Shown here: positions 42,128 through 50,517 of the stretch, one piece after another
How the letters are laid out: each line of letters starts with the position of its first letter
How positions within the stretch are numbered: the first letter of the stretch is position 1
Assembly: GCA_050247075.1 (NCBI GenBank)
Contig: JBFWUW010000001.1
Location: forward strand, 62,001-126,000
Length of the DNA stretch: 64,000 bases
Direction: 5' to 3'
From: JBFWUW01 sp050247075
GTDB taxonomy: Bacteria > Planctomycetota > Planctomycetia > Pirellulales > JBFWUW01
Translations under genes and position numbers: made by a program
Notes under the pieces: generated by a model
The model's input: only the letters and a program-made list of their open reading frames with translations
Database searches by the model: none
Told to the model about the DNA's origin: nothing

Positions 42128-43747
42128 CTACCGCGCCGTCTTGGCCAGCTCTTCGTACACCCGCACCGCATCGCGGTATTCTTGGAGAGCAGGCGGAGGC
42201 AAAACTTGTTGATTACGTTCCAGTTCCGCCCTCATGCGGGCCAGCAGGTAGGCCACCTCCGCCTGACGCGGGCGTAACGGGCGATCTGGCATATCGACGT
42301 GGACGGGGCTGGAATGGGCGTAGCGCTCGCGTCCGTTCGGCAGGCGTTCGTAGGCCCGCACGGCGATCCAGCCGCTGCCGTCGAGATCAACATCCGTGGA
42401 GATTGGTTCGGCAAAAGCGCCTTCCCCCGTTGGCGGGTTAGCTGGGTCGATGGTGCGGATCACCGCGCCGTTGACGACAATCTCCACGCGCGCCAGCGGA
42501 CGCAACGTCCGCACTTCACCCCGAATTTGCAGCGTGGCCGGTTCCGCCGGCAGCGTTAGTGTTTGGCCAGCCGGTTGCCCGTTGACGCGGACGAACAGCA
42601 TGGGACCGGTGGTGACAAAACTGCGCCCGGCGTTCAGCCCGTCCAGCCAGCGTTCGTAGGAAAACTCCGGGCCGGTTTCGACATAGACGCGGCCAAAGCC
42701 GACGGGGCAAGGGTGAAAGCCCGAACCGGTGGCACCGGTTGGCCGCAAGCGAAAGCCGCAATTGAGCAACGCGTAATACGTCTGAAAGCCAAACTCAATC
42801 CAGCCGCGCTCCGTGAAACCCTCGGCGGTCTGTTCAATATGCATGTAGTCGGGGGGCTGCTCGCCAAACTTGTTGCTGCGAAACTCCGTCCGCCAGACGT
42901 GGTTGTTGGTCAACTCAAACAGGTCCGGCTGCATGGCCGTGGGCAACAGCAGCGTCCAAGGCCAGTTGTGCTTTTCGATTTCGATCAGTCCCCCCTCGGC
43001 GTGGGCCAACTCGGCGACCGGCTTGACCGGCGGCGTGCCAATCCGCAACGGGGACTGCTGGTTGAGCACCAGAAAGGCCCCCAATGTGTGCGGGCGTCCC
43101 CCCGTCAGAAATAGCTCGTACTCGGAGTTGAGCGGATAAATCAGGTGCGTGGCATCGGTCTCGATAGGACGCGGAGTAATTTCGCCCTTGACCGATTTGT
43201 TGCTGTCTGGCGGCGGCTCCTCCGCCGTGACGGTCCAATGGGTCATGGGAAAGGCGACATTGAGATCCTCCGCCTGCACCAGATTCGGCAACTCCTCCAA
43301 AGTGCGGTGCAGATGGGTGTCTCCGCTGTACCAACCCCGCGCAGGCATATCAATCCAACGCGCCAGTTTAAGCGTGATCGCCGCGGGACCATCGGCCACC
43401 TTTACGGTGCCCGCCGTGGGAATCCACTCCGGCCCACGTTCGGCGGTGATGGTGTATTCTCCCGGCGGCAAATCGACGGAACAGGGATGCGCCGAGATGG
43501 TCGTATGCATCTCGACGGAGCGTTCGCTGGGCTGCTTCTTGTAGTATACCGCCGTGCCCCGCGGAGAAAGCGAAGCGGGAAAGTGCCAGGTGCCATCCGC
43601 CCCTTGCACATACAGCCGGCAAGGGACGTGCGCGGCGGTGGCCGCATCGACGACCTCAATTTGCAGAGATTGCAGTTCCGCGGCCGGCAGAGATGCAGGC
43701 ATCGCGGCGGCCGCCAGCAGGCAACAGGCAAGGAGCGAGCGAAACAT
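42128..43747 (-). CDS. Secreted CehA/McbA-like metallohydrolase of the PHP superfamily
   Basis: A 539-residue exported protein with signal peptide FRSLLACCLLAAAAMPASLP. Residues 30-135 look like a carboxypeptidase-regulatory or Ig-type module (VDLPPGEYTITAERGPEW). The catalytic part starts at WYSGDTHLHRTLEELP, the His-x-His of the CehA/McbA group. Further likely ligands are in PMTHWTV and IEIEKHNWPW, and FELTNNHVWR follows. The C-terminal part is a beta-sandwich. Family members hydrolyse carbamates or other esters, but the substrate here is unknown. Periplasmic location is inferred from the signal peptide. Confidence 0.75.
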   Translation of the reverse strand: MFRSLLACCLLAAAAMPASLPAAELQSLQIEVVDAATAAHVPCRLYVQGADGTWHFPASLSPRGTAVYYKKQPSERSVEMHTTISAHPCSVDLPPGEYTITAERGPEWIPTAGTVKVADGPAAITLKLARWIDMPARGWYSGDTHLHRTLEELPNLVQAEDLNVAFPMTHWTVTAEEPPPDSNKSVKGEITPRPIETDATHLIYPLNSEYELFLTGGRPHTLGAFLVLNQQSPLRIGTPPVKPVAELAHAEGGLIEIEKHNWPWTLLLPTAMQPDLFELTNNHVWRTEFRSNKFGEQPPDYMHIEQTAEGFTERGWIEFGFQTYYALLNCGFRLRPTGATGSGFHPCPVGFGRVYVETGPEFSYERWLDGLNAGRSFVTTGPMLFVRVNGQPAGQTLTLPAEPATLQIRGEVRTLRPLARVEIVVNGAVIRTIDPANPPTGEGAFAEPISTDVDLDGSGWIAVRAYERLPNGRERYAHSSPVHVDMPDRPLRPRQAEVAYLLARMRAELERNQQVLPPPALQEYRDAVRVYEELAKTAR

Positions 43748-43819
43748 GCGGGGGACTTTCGCGAGTTGGAATTACCGCTTGGAAGCGGCCGAGGTTGTAA
43801 CGCGCAAGTTCGCGGGCGG

Positions 43820-44692
43820 TTAGTAACAGGTGCGGTCGCTGCTACGAGGATCGTCCAGCAATTCGCCACTATGCAACGTGCCGCACAAGGCCCGTTCGCG
43901 CCAGGGACCAGGGGCGTCCCAAATGTCGGGCGACGGGGCAACCTGGCTGATCAGCACGCTGGTTTCGTGGTCCGCCAGGCGGCCCGCTATGCGGCCATCG
44001 GGCCGCACGAAAAAACTGGGCCAACTGGAGTAGCGGGCCGTGCTGTTGACCGCGCTGATCCAAAAGTAATTGGTGGCCGCGTGGCACATCATGGTTGCCG
44101 GTACGATTTCCTTCCAGATATTGCCTGTCTCGTGCATTTGCAGATCGCGGCGAGCGTTGTGGAAAGACTGAAAGACCACATCCACGCCCTGCCGCTTTAA
44201 GTCGCGGTACAACTCGGGAAAACGATAGTCGTAGCAAATCAGCACGCCGCACTTGTACCCGTCCACTCCAAATGTCACCGACCGGTTGCCGGGCGTGTAG
44301 TAGGCCAGGTCCAGTTCGGGCGACGGCTTCAGCAGCCCGGTGCAGAACCGCTTGTCGTAGCGATCGACGACCTGGCCCTGGTCGGAAATGACATACACAC
44401 AGTTGTGCGGCAAATGGCCCCCGGTCAGCCGATGGGTGGACCCCAACAAAACCCAGATGCCCCGCTTGGCCGCTGCCTGGCAAATAGCCTGGGTGGCATC
44501 ATGCAGTTCATTCCAGTCGATCCCCTGGGTATCGGGGATATCGACCCCGGCATAACCCGTCAGGGCCGTCTCGCAAAAGTGAGCCACCCGCGCTCCGCGG
44601 TCGGCCGCTAGGTCGATCTGCGCCAACACGCAGTCGCGGTTGTGGGATATTTCCGCCTCAACCGAAAATTGGCAACTAGCAACAGTCAGCAT
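43820..44692 (-). CDS. Carbon-nitrogen hydrolase (nitrilase superfamily)
   Basis: A 290-residue nitrilase-superfamily amidase with its Glu-Lys-Cys triad: Glu in VAHFCETALTGYAG, Lys in VVDRYDKRFCTG, and Cys in CGVLICYDYRFPELYRDLKR. It hydrolyses a small amide, nitrile or N-carbamoyl compound in the cytoplasm. HNARRDLQMHETGN and VLISQVAPSPDIWDAPGPW are not diagnostic of one subfamily. ATG 44692 is 69 bp after the D-amino-acid oxidase stop on the same strand, and the CehA-like gene follows at 72 bp, so joint transcription is likely. Confidence 0.9.
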   Translation of the reverse strand: MLTVASCQFSVEAEISHNRDCVLAQIDLAADRGARVAHFCETALTGYAGVDIPDTQGIDWNELHDATQAICQAAAKRGIWVLLGSTHRLTGGHLPHNCVYVISDQGQVVDRYDKRFCTGLLKPSPELDLAYYTPGNRSVTFGVDGYKCGVLICYDYRFPELYRDLKRQGVDVVFQSFHNARRDLQMHETGNIWKEIVPATMMCHAATNYFWISAVNSTARYSSWPSFFVRPDGRIAGRLADHETSVLISQVAPSPDIWDAPGPWRERALCGTLHSGELLDDPRSSDRTCY

Positions 44693-44761
44693 GGAAATTC
44701 AAGGGAAGAACAATGGAAAAGGGCCAGCCACGAAAAACAGAGAACTGATAACCAGCCCTCA

Positions 44762-45856
44762 TTACCCGCCCGATTCTATCTCCCCCAGCATCCGCCCCGC
44801 AATCGCCACCACTTCCGCCGCGCAGCCCCAAGACAACGTAAACCCGGACCCCCCGTGGCCATAATTGTGGATGGTGCGGGTGGAATTCTCCCCCTCCAGC
44901 CGAATTCCGCCAGCGCGGAAGGGGCGCAGGCCCACGCGGACAGGCTCTTGCGGGTCGATCTCGACCTCTTTCAGGGCCGGCAAAAACTGCTGGCAGCGCT
45001 GGAACATATCCCGGATGGGCTGATAGTTGTCCAGGCCGATAGCCGTGTCCCAGACATCTGGCTCCACCAGCCCGCCTAGCAACAGCATGTTTTGGCCGCG
45101 GGGTACGATAAAGACCATATCTTGACGGTCCCCCTCGCCGCTGTACGACAAACAGTGCGCGGTCTCGACGGGTGGTTGGATCTTCTGGCGATTCTTGACG
45201 CGGACCAGCGCACCCCGCAACGGAAACATCTCATCGCCGCAGAGATCAATAGCCCCCAATCCCGTGCAATTAACCAGCAAATCCGCGGAAAACTCACTCC
45301 GCAAGCGATCCGCGCAGCCATCCAATGGCTCGGAGATCTTGCGTTGTTGGACGGAACACCCGGCCTGTTCCACCTGTTGCCGCAGCCAGGCCATGTAGGC
45401 ATCGGTATCGATCATGGGGGCCAGATACCCGTAGGCATCTTGCACGCCAATTGCCGAGCAAATGCCATGCTGGCGGATCATCGCCGCGCCTCGGACAAAC
45501 CCATCCACATTGTCGCGCAGCTCCTGCATTTTCAAGAAGTCGCGAGGCTGCTCCTCCAGGGGTGCCTTGAAATAGAAATTGGCTTGCCGCAGAAAGACGC
45601 CCGTCGCGGCATCGGCCGCCAACTGGCGGAATTCGCGATAGCTGGCCAGGCACCATTGCTTGGACCGGTTCAGCGAGATGGGATCTTGATGGTAGCCGCA
45701 GACGGCGGGGGGCCATTCCCACAGCGCCCCCGCCACGACCGAAACTAACTGCGATCCAAACTTTTCCGCGACAACCGTCACCCGATGGCCCGCCCGGCGC
45801 AGGGCCAGGGCGGTGGTCAATCCAGAAACGCCTGCGCCAATCACCAATACATGCAC
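44762..45856 (-). CDS. FAD-dependent D-amino-acid oxidase
   Basis: A 364-residue DAAO-type flavoprotein that oxidises D-amino acids to oxo acids, ammonia and hydrogen peroxide. The FAD site is VLVIGAGVSGLTTALALRRA. The segment QLVSVVAGALWEWPP follows. LLVNCTGLGAIDL is the second dinucleotide strand. The C-terminal block VRVGLRPFRAGGIRLE and IHNYGHGGSGFTLSWGCA carries the substrate-carboxylate Arg and the flavin loop of DAAO/DASPO. The start is GTG 45856. With an M24 peptidase and an amidase downstream, the cluster could recycle D-amino acids from peptidoglycan or peptides (inference). Confidence 0.9.
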   Translation of the reverse strand: MHVLVIGAGVSGLTTALALRRAGHRVTVVAEKFGSQLVSVVAGALWEWPPAVCGYHQDPISLNRSKQWCLASYREFRQLAADAATGVFLRQANFYFKAPLEEQPRDFLKMQELRDNVDGFVRGAAMIRQHGICSAIGVQDAYGYLAPMIDTDAYMAWLRQQVEQAGCSVQQRKISEPLDGCADRLRSEFSADLLVNCTGLGAIDLCGDEMFPLRGALVRVKNRQKIQPPVETAHCLSYSGEGDRQDMVFIVPRGQNMLLLGGLVEPDVWDTAIGLDNYQPIRDMFQRCQQFLPALKEVEIDPQEPVRVGLRPFRAGGIRLEGENSTRTIHNYGHGGSGFTLSWGCAAEVVAIAGRMLGEIESGG

Positions 45857-46408
45857 GGAAATGACCTTATTCCTCCCAGCGATCGAACGATCATGCGAAA
45901 TGGCCGAACCCCTTTATAGTACGCTGAATTCTGGAAAGATGTTCCTCCAAATGGGGCGTTGGACGGAGTCCCCCCTTTGCGGGCACGCTCGGGAACGGTT
46001 TGCTTCGATTGTAGGCACGCCTCTGATGTCCACAATTGGCGGTGCGGGGTGCCCCGAAGTAGGCCAAGAACTGGCTGTACGTTCAACACTTGGACTACCT
46101 CCCTACCAGGCCCGCGTACTTCTTGCAAATTCCCGGCTAAACGCGCTGGCCGACCGGTTGCAGCCGTCCTTGTCGTTTGGCAGGATGGTGCGGGTTGAAA
46201 CCGCCGGCCATGCGCCGTGATGGGGATACTGCCTTGCCGGGTCGATGGGCTGTCGTGGCACCAGGTGAAAAATGCCGTAATGGCCAATCGGCTGGCTGGT
46301 TTAAGGTGGCGGTGATATTCGGCGACGTGGTTTGTTTTGGTGCCGCTGCTCAATTCATCAATAAGGTCCATTCCTTCCCTTCTCTGCTTATCTAAGGACA
46401 GTCTCCCG
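45857..46408. other. Divergent intergenic region before xylA
   Basis: 552 bp without a protein-like frame, between the D-amino-acid oxidase gene (minus) and xylose isomerase (plus). It should hold both promoters. A TAAGGA ribosome binding site for xylA lies at its right edge. I could not assign promoter boxes or a known operator. Confidence 0.4.
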
Positions 46409-47722
46409 ATGGCTGCTGCATTTCCTGACGTTGCCAAGATTGCGTTTGAAGGCCCTAAGAGCAAGAACCCACTGGCGTTTCGGCATTACAACGCCGATGA
46501 GGTTATCGAAGGCAAGCCGATGAAGGACCATCTGCGGTTTGGCGTGGCCTATTGGCACACCTTCCGCGGCACGGGGAGCGACCCGTTTGGTCCCGGCACG
46601 ATGCACCGTCCGTGGGAAGGGGCTTCGGACAATGTGGAAAACGCGGTCAACCGGGCACATGTGGCGTTTGAATTCATGGAGAAGCTGGGGGCGCCGTTCT
46701 ATTGCTTTCACGATCGCGATGTGGCCCCGGAAGGCAAGACGCTGGCCGAAAGCCACAAGAATCTGGATGCCGTCGTCAAAGCTCTGAATGAGGAGCAACA
46801 GCGGACGGGCATCAAGCTGCTATGGGGGACCGCCAACTTGTTCAGCAACCCCCGCTATATGCATGGCGCGGCAACAAGCTGCAATGCCGATGCGTTTGCC
46901 TATGCGGCGGCCCAAGTCAAAAAGGCGATGGAAGTCACGCTGGAGCTTGGTGGCGAAAACTACGTCTTTTGGGGCGGACGCGAAGGTTACATGAACCTGC
47001 TCAATACCGACATGAAGCGCGAGCTGGACCACCTGGCCCGTTTCATGCACATGGCGGTGGAGCATGCCAAGAAGATCGGCTTTAAGGGGCAGTTCTTGTT
47101 TGAGCCCAAGCCCAAGGAACCGACCAAGCACCAGTACGATTACGACGCCGCGGCCTGCATTAACTTCCTTCGCGCCAACGGCCTGGAAAAGCACATCAAG
47201 CTGAACATTGAAACCAATCATGCCACGTTGGCCGGGCATACCATGCAGCATGAGTTGGAGTACGCTGGCAGCCAGGGGTTCTTGGGTTCGATCGACGCCA
47301 ACACGGGCGACTTGCTGCTGGGCTGGGATACCGACCAGTTCCCCACCGACATCTACCTGACCACGCAATGCATGTTGTCGATCCTCAAGTGGGGCGGGCT
47401 GGCGCCAGGCGGCGTCAACTTCGATGCCAAGGTCCGCCGCGAGAGTTTTGAACCGGTCGATCTGTTTTATGCCCACATTGGCGGCATGGACGCCTTCGCC
47501 CACGGGCTGAAAATCGCCGCCGCCATTCGGGCCGATGGCAAGCTCGACCGTCTTCTCAAGGAGCGATACAGCTCGTGGGATAGCGGCCTGGGGGCCGAGA
47601 TTGAAGCCGGCAAGCACGGCTTTGAGTCGCTTGAAAAAGCGATGCTGGCCCAGGGAGAGATTACGCCCAACAAGTCGGGCCGGCAAGAAATGCTGGAAAA
47701 CCTGATCAATACGTATCTGTAA
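46409..47722 (+). CDS. xylA: Xylose isomerase
   Basis: A 437-residue class II xylose isomerase, converting D-xylose to D-xylulose (and glucose to fructose) with two divalent metals. The family signatures are all present: FYCFHDRDVAPEG with His101 and Asp104, NYVFWGGREGYMNLLNTD, FLFEPKPKEPTKHQYDYD with the metal Glu, LNIETNHATLAGHTM, and SIDANTGDLLLGWDTDQFPT. The length fits class II enzymes. ATG 46409 is preceded by TAAGGA. No xylulokinase or xylose regulator is adjacent, so the gene is isolated. Confidence 0.97.
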   Translation: MAAAFPDVAKIAFEGPKSKNPLAFRHYNADEVIEGKPMKDHLRFGVAYWHTFRGTGSDPFGPGTMHRPWEGASDNVENAVNRAHVAFEFMEKLGAPFYCFHDRDVAPEGKTLAESHKNLDAVVKALNEEQQRTGIKLLWGTANLFSNPRYMHGAATSCNADAFAYAAAQVKKAMEVTLELGGENYVFWGGREGYMNLLNTDMKRELDHLARFMHMAVEHAKKIGFKGQFLFEPKPKEPTKHQYDYDAAACINFLRANGLEKHIKLNIETNHATLAGHTMQHELEYAGSQGFLGSIDANTGDLLLGWDTDQFPTDIYLTTQCMLSILKWGGLAPGGVNFDAKVRRESFEPVDLFYAHIGGMDAFAHGLKIAAAIRADGKLDRLLKERYSSWDSGLGAEIEAGKHGFESLEKAMLAQGEITPNKSGRQEMLENLINTYL

Positions 47723-48003
47723 GCCGCGACAAGATTTCCGGGTTGCTTATGGCCAACAGGTGGCTTTCGTTGGCATAATGGATGATGGCCGCCAAACGTT
47801 CACAGGCGTTTTAGGGACGGACAAACGGCCATTGATTGCCCATTTGGATAGGCGTTGTCCGCCATACCCCACCATGAGCCGTGATGGACGGTGCAATGCT
47901 GGGACATCGCGTAAATGCCCTATTGTCGTGGTCAACCGAATGCCGCTTGTCCTACCCTGCGCGACTGGTAGTTCCCCGCCGCCTACCCGGAGTCCCCTTG
48001 CCG

Positions 48004-50463
48004 ATGCCTTGTTTCAATCGCATCCGTCGAATTCTCTTGTCGTTGTTGCTGGCCGTTGCCGGGTCTGGCATGGCCGTCGGCGGACTGGCCAGTGCCGACG
48101 AATCGCTGGTCTTATTGCCCGCGAGCATTACTTTGACGGGGCCCTCGGCGCGGCAAGGTTTGCTGGTTGAACGAAAAACAGGCGAACTCTTCACGGGCCA
48201 GGTGACGGAAGGCGTGGCCTTTTCCTCCAGCGATGCCAACGTCGTCCAGATTGTGGACGGCGCGGCGGTGCCTGTCTCCAACGGCCAGGCCACCATAACG
48301 GCAACGGTTGGCGGTCGGACGGCAACGGCGGAAGTTATGGTCGTCCAATTCGAGCAGCCGTTTCAATGGAGCTTTCGCAATCACGTCGAGTCGGTATTGA
48401 CCAAGACGGGCTGCAATGCCGGCGCGTGCCATGGCGCACAAGCCGGCAAGAAGGGGTTCAAGCTTTCGTTGCGGGGCTACGATCCCGATGGCGATTTTCA
48501 GACACTCACCCGGCAAGCCCGCGGGCGACGGATAGTACCTGGCGATCCGGGCCGCAGCCTGTTGCTGACCAAGCCCACGGCGGCCGTGCCGCATGGCGGC
48601 GGCATTCGCATGGAGGTCGGTTCGCTGGAATACCGGGCCTTGGCCGAATGGATTGCCGCCGGCACGCCTCCTCCTGTGCCGGCAGACCCCCGCCTGCACC
48701 ATTTGGAATTACTGCCGCCGGGCGTGGTCCTCAAGCCAGGCATGGACCAGCAACTGATCGTGCGGGCCCACTTTACCGACGGCCATGTGGAAGATGTCAC
48801 CCGCTGGGCCAAGTACGTTTCGACCAACCAATCGGTGGCCGCGGTCGATGACGATGGCGGAGTGATTCATGTCATGGGGCATGGCGAAGGGGCGGTCACA
48901 GCCTGGTATCTCAGCCAGATGGTGACGGCCAGTGTGACATCTCCCTACGAGGCCCAGGTGGCGGCGGAAGTTTTTGCCCAAGCGCCGCGGCGAAACTTCA
49001 TCGACGAACAGATTTTGGCCAAGCTGCAATCGTTGAACTTGCCCCCTTCGCCGCCCGCCAACGATGGCGAGTTCTTGCGGCGGGCCTTTTTGGACACCAT
49101 CGGCACGCTCCCCACCGCCGACGAGACGCGGGCCTTTCTGGCCGACACTTCGTCGGACAAGCGCGACCGGATGATCGACTCGTTATTGGCCCGGGCAGAG
49201 TTTGTCGACTACTGGACCTACAAGTGGTCTGACTTGCTGCTAGTCAACGGCGACAAACTCCGCCCGCCCGCCATGTGGGCCTATTACGATTGGATTCGCA
49301 ACCAGGTGGCGGCCAACACGCCGTGGGACCAGTTTGCCCGGCAGCTGGTAACGGCTAGCGGCAGCACCTTGGAGAACGGGGCCACCAATTACTTCGTGCT
49401 GCACCAAGACCCGGCCGACCTGGCCGAGACGACCTCGCTGACGTTTATGGGCCTGTCGATCGGGTGTGCCAAGTGCCACAACCATCCGTTGGAAAAATGG
49501 ACCAACAACCAGTATTTCGGCATGGCTAATTTGTTCGCCCGCGTGCGCAGCAAAGATGCCAACGGCGATGGCCACCGCGTGATCTTTGCCGCCACGGAGG
49601 GAGAGCTGGTGCAGCCGTTGACGGGCAAGCCGCAGCCGCCGCAACCGCTGGATGGCGTGGCTCTGCCGTTTGAATCGACCGAGGACCGCCGGCTGCATCT
49701 GGCCGACTGGCTGGTTTCGCCCGACAATCCTTACTTCGCCCGTTCGATCACCAATCGGGTGTGGGCAAATTTCTTTGGGGCGGGCCTGGTGGAAAACGTG
49801 GACGATCTGCGGCTGACCAATCCGGCCAGCAACGCGGCGCTGCTGAATGCGGCGGCGGCCCATCTGGTGGAACACAAGTTCGACCTCAAGTCACTGATGC
49901 GGACCATTTTACAATCGGCGGCTTATCAACGTTCGAGCCAGCCGCTGCCGGAGAACCAGGCCGATTCACGGTACTACGCCCGCTACTACCCGCGGCGTTT
50001 GATGGCCGAGGTATTGCTGGACGCGGTCTCGCAGGTCAGCGGCGCGCCGACGCGGTTTCCCGGCTATCCGGCGGAGTGGCGGGCCATGCAGCTTCCGGAT
50101 GCCAACATCAGCTCGTATTTTCTCAAGACGTTTGGCCGGCCCGACCGCGTGATTACTTGCGAATGCGAAAGAACCGCCGAGCCAAGCATGGTGCAAGTGC
50201 TGCATATTTCCAATGGCGACACGATCAATCTCAAGCTGGAGGCGGCCGGCAACCGCATCGACCAAATGCTGCAAGCGGGCACGCCCGACGACAAGATTAT
50301 CGAGGAGCTTTATTTGAGCGCGCTGTCGCGGCTTCCCACGGCGAGCGAACAGGCCGACGTTCAACGAACGTTGGCGGAGTCGGGCGAAGCCAACAAGCGG
50401 ATACTGCTGGAAGATGTCTATTGGGGCGTGCTCAGCAGCCGCGAGTTCTTGTTTAACCATTAA
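48004..50463 (+). CDS. DUF1549/DUF1553 secreted protein with Ig-like and cytochrome-like segments
   Basis: An 819-residue exported protein of the planctomycete type. The signal peptide is RILLSLLLAVAGSGMAVGGL. Residues 40-125 are a Big/Ig-like domain (ITATVGGRTATAEVMVVQFE). A segment with TGCNAGACHGAQAGKKG then carries a CxxxCH near residue 140. DUF1549 follows (FLRRAFLDTIGTLPTADETR), with a CAKCH haem-type site in LSIGCAKCHNHPLEKW, and DUF1553 runs from about 560 to the end (YFARSITNRVWANFFGAGLV). Such proteins usually pair with DUF1501 proteins; here the gene behind it encodes a cytochrome/WD40 fusion. ATG 48004 gives a compact signal peptide. Activity is unknown. Confidence 0.9.
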   Translation: MPCFNRIRRILLSLLLAVAGSGMAVGGLASADESLVLLPASITLTGPSARQGLLVERKTGELFTGQVTEGVAFSSSDANVVQIVDGAAVPVSNGQATITATVGGRTATAEVMVVQFEQPFQWSFRNHVESVLTKTGCNAGACHGAQAGKKGFKLSLRGYDPDGDFQTLTRQARGRRIVPGDPGRSLLLTKPTAAVPHGGGIRMEVGSLEYRALAEWIAAGTPPPVPADPRLHHLELLPPGVVLKPGMDQQLIVRAHFTDGHVEDVTRWAKYVSTNQSVAAVDDDGGVIHVMGHGEGAVTAWYLSQMVTASVTSPYEAQVAAEVFAQAPRRNFIDEQILAKLQSLNLPPSPPANDGEFLRRAFLDTIGTLPTADETRAFLADTSSDKRDRMIDSLLARAEFVDYWTYKWSDLLLVNGDKLRPPAMWAYYDWIRNQVAANTPWDQFARQLVTASGSTLENGATNYFVLHQDPADLAETTSLTFMGLSIGCAKCHNHPLEKWTNNQYFGMANLFARVRSKDANGDGHRVIFAATEGELVQPLTGKPQPPQPLDGVALPFESTEDRRLHLADWLVSPDNPYFARSITNRVWANFFGAGLVENVDDLRLTNPASNAALLNAAAAHLVEHKFDLKSLMRTILQSAAYQRSSQPLPENQADSRYYARYYPRRLMAEVLLDAVSQVSGAPTRFPGYPAEWRAMQLPDANISSYFLKTFGRPDRVITCECERTAEPSMVQVLHISNGDTINLKLEAAGNRIDQMLQAGTPDDKIIEELYLSALSRLPTASEQADVQRTLAESGEANKRILLEDVYWGVLSSREFLFNH

Positions 50464-50517
50464 CCGTCGCGCGACATGCCGATGTTTAGAAATTGCCCCA
50501 ATCAGGCGACAGGCTTT

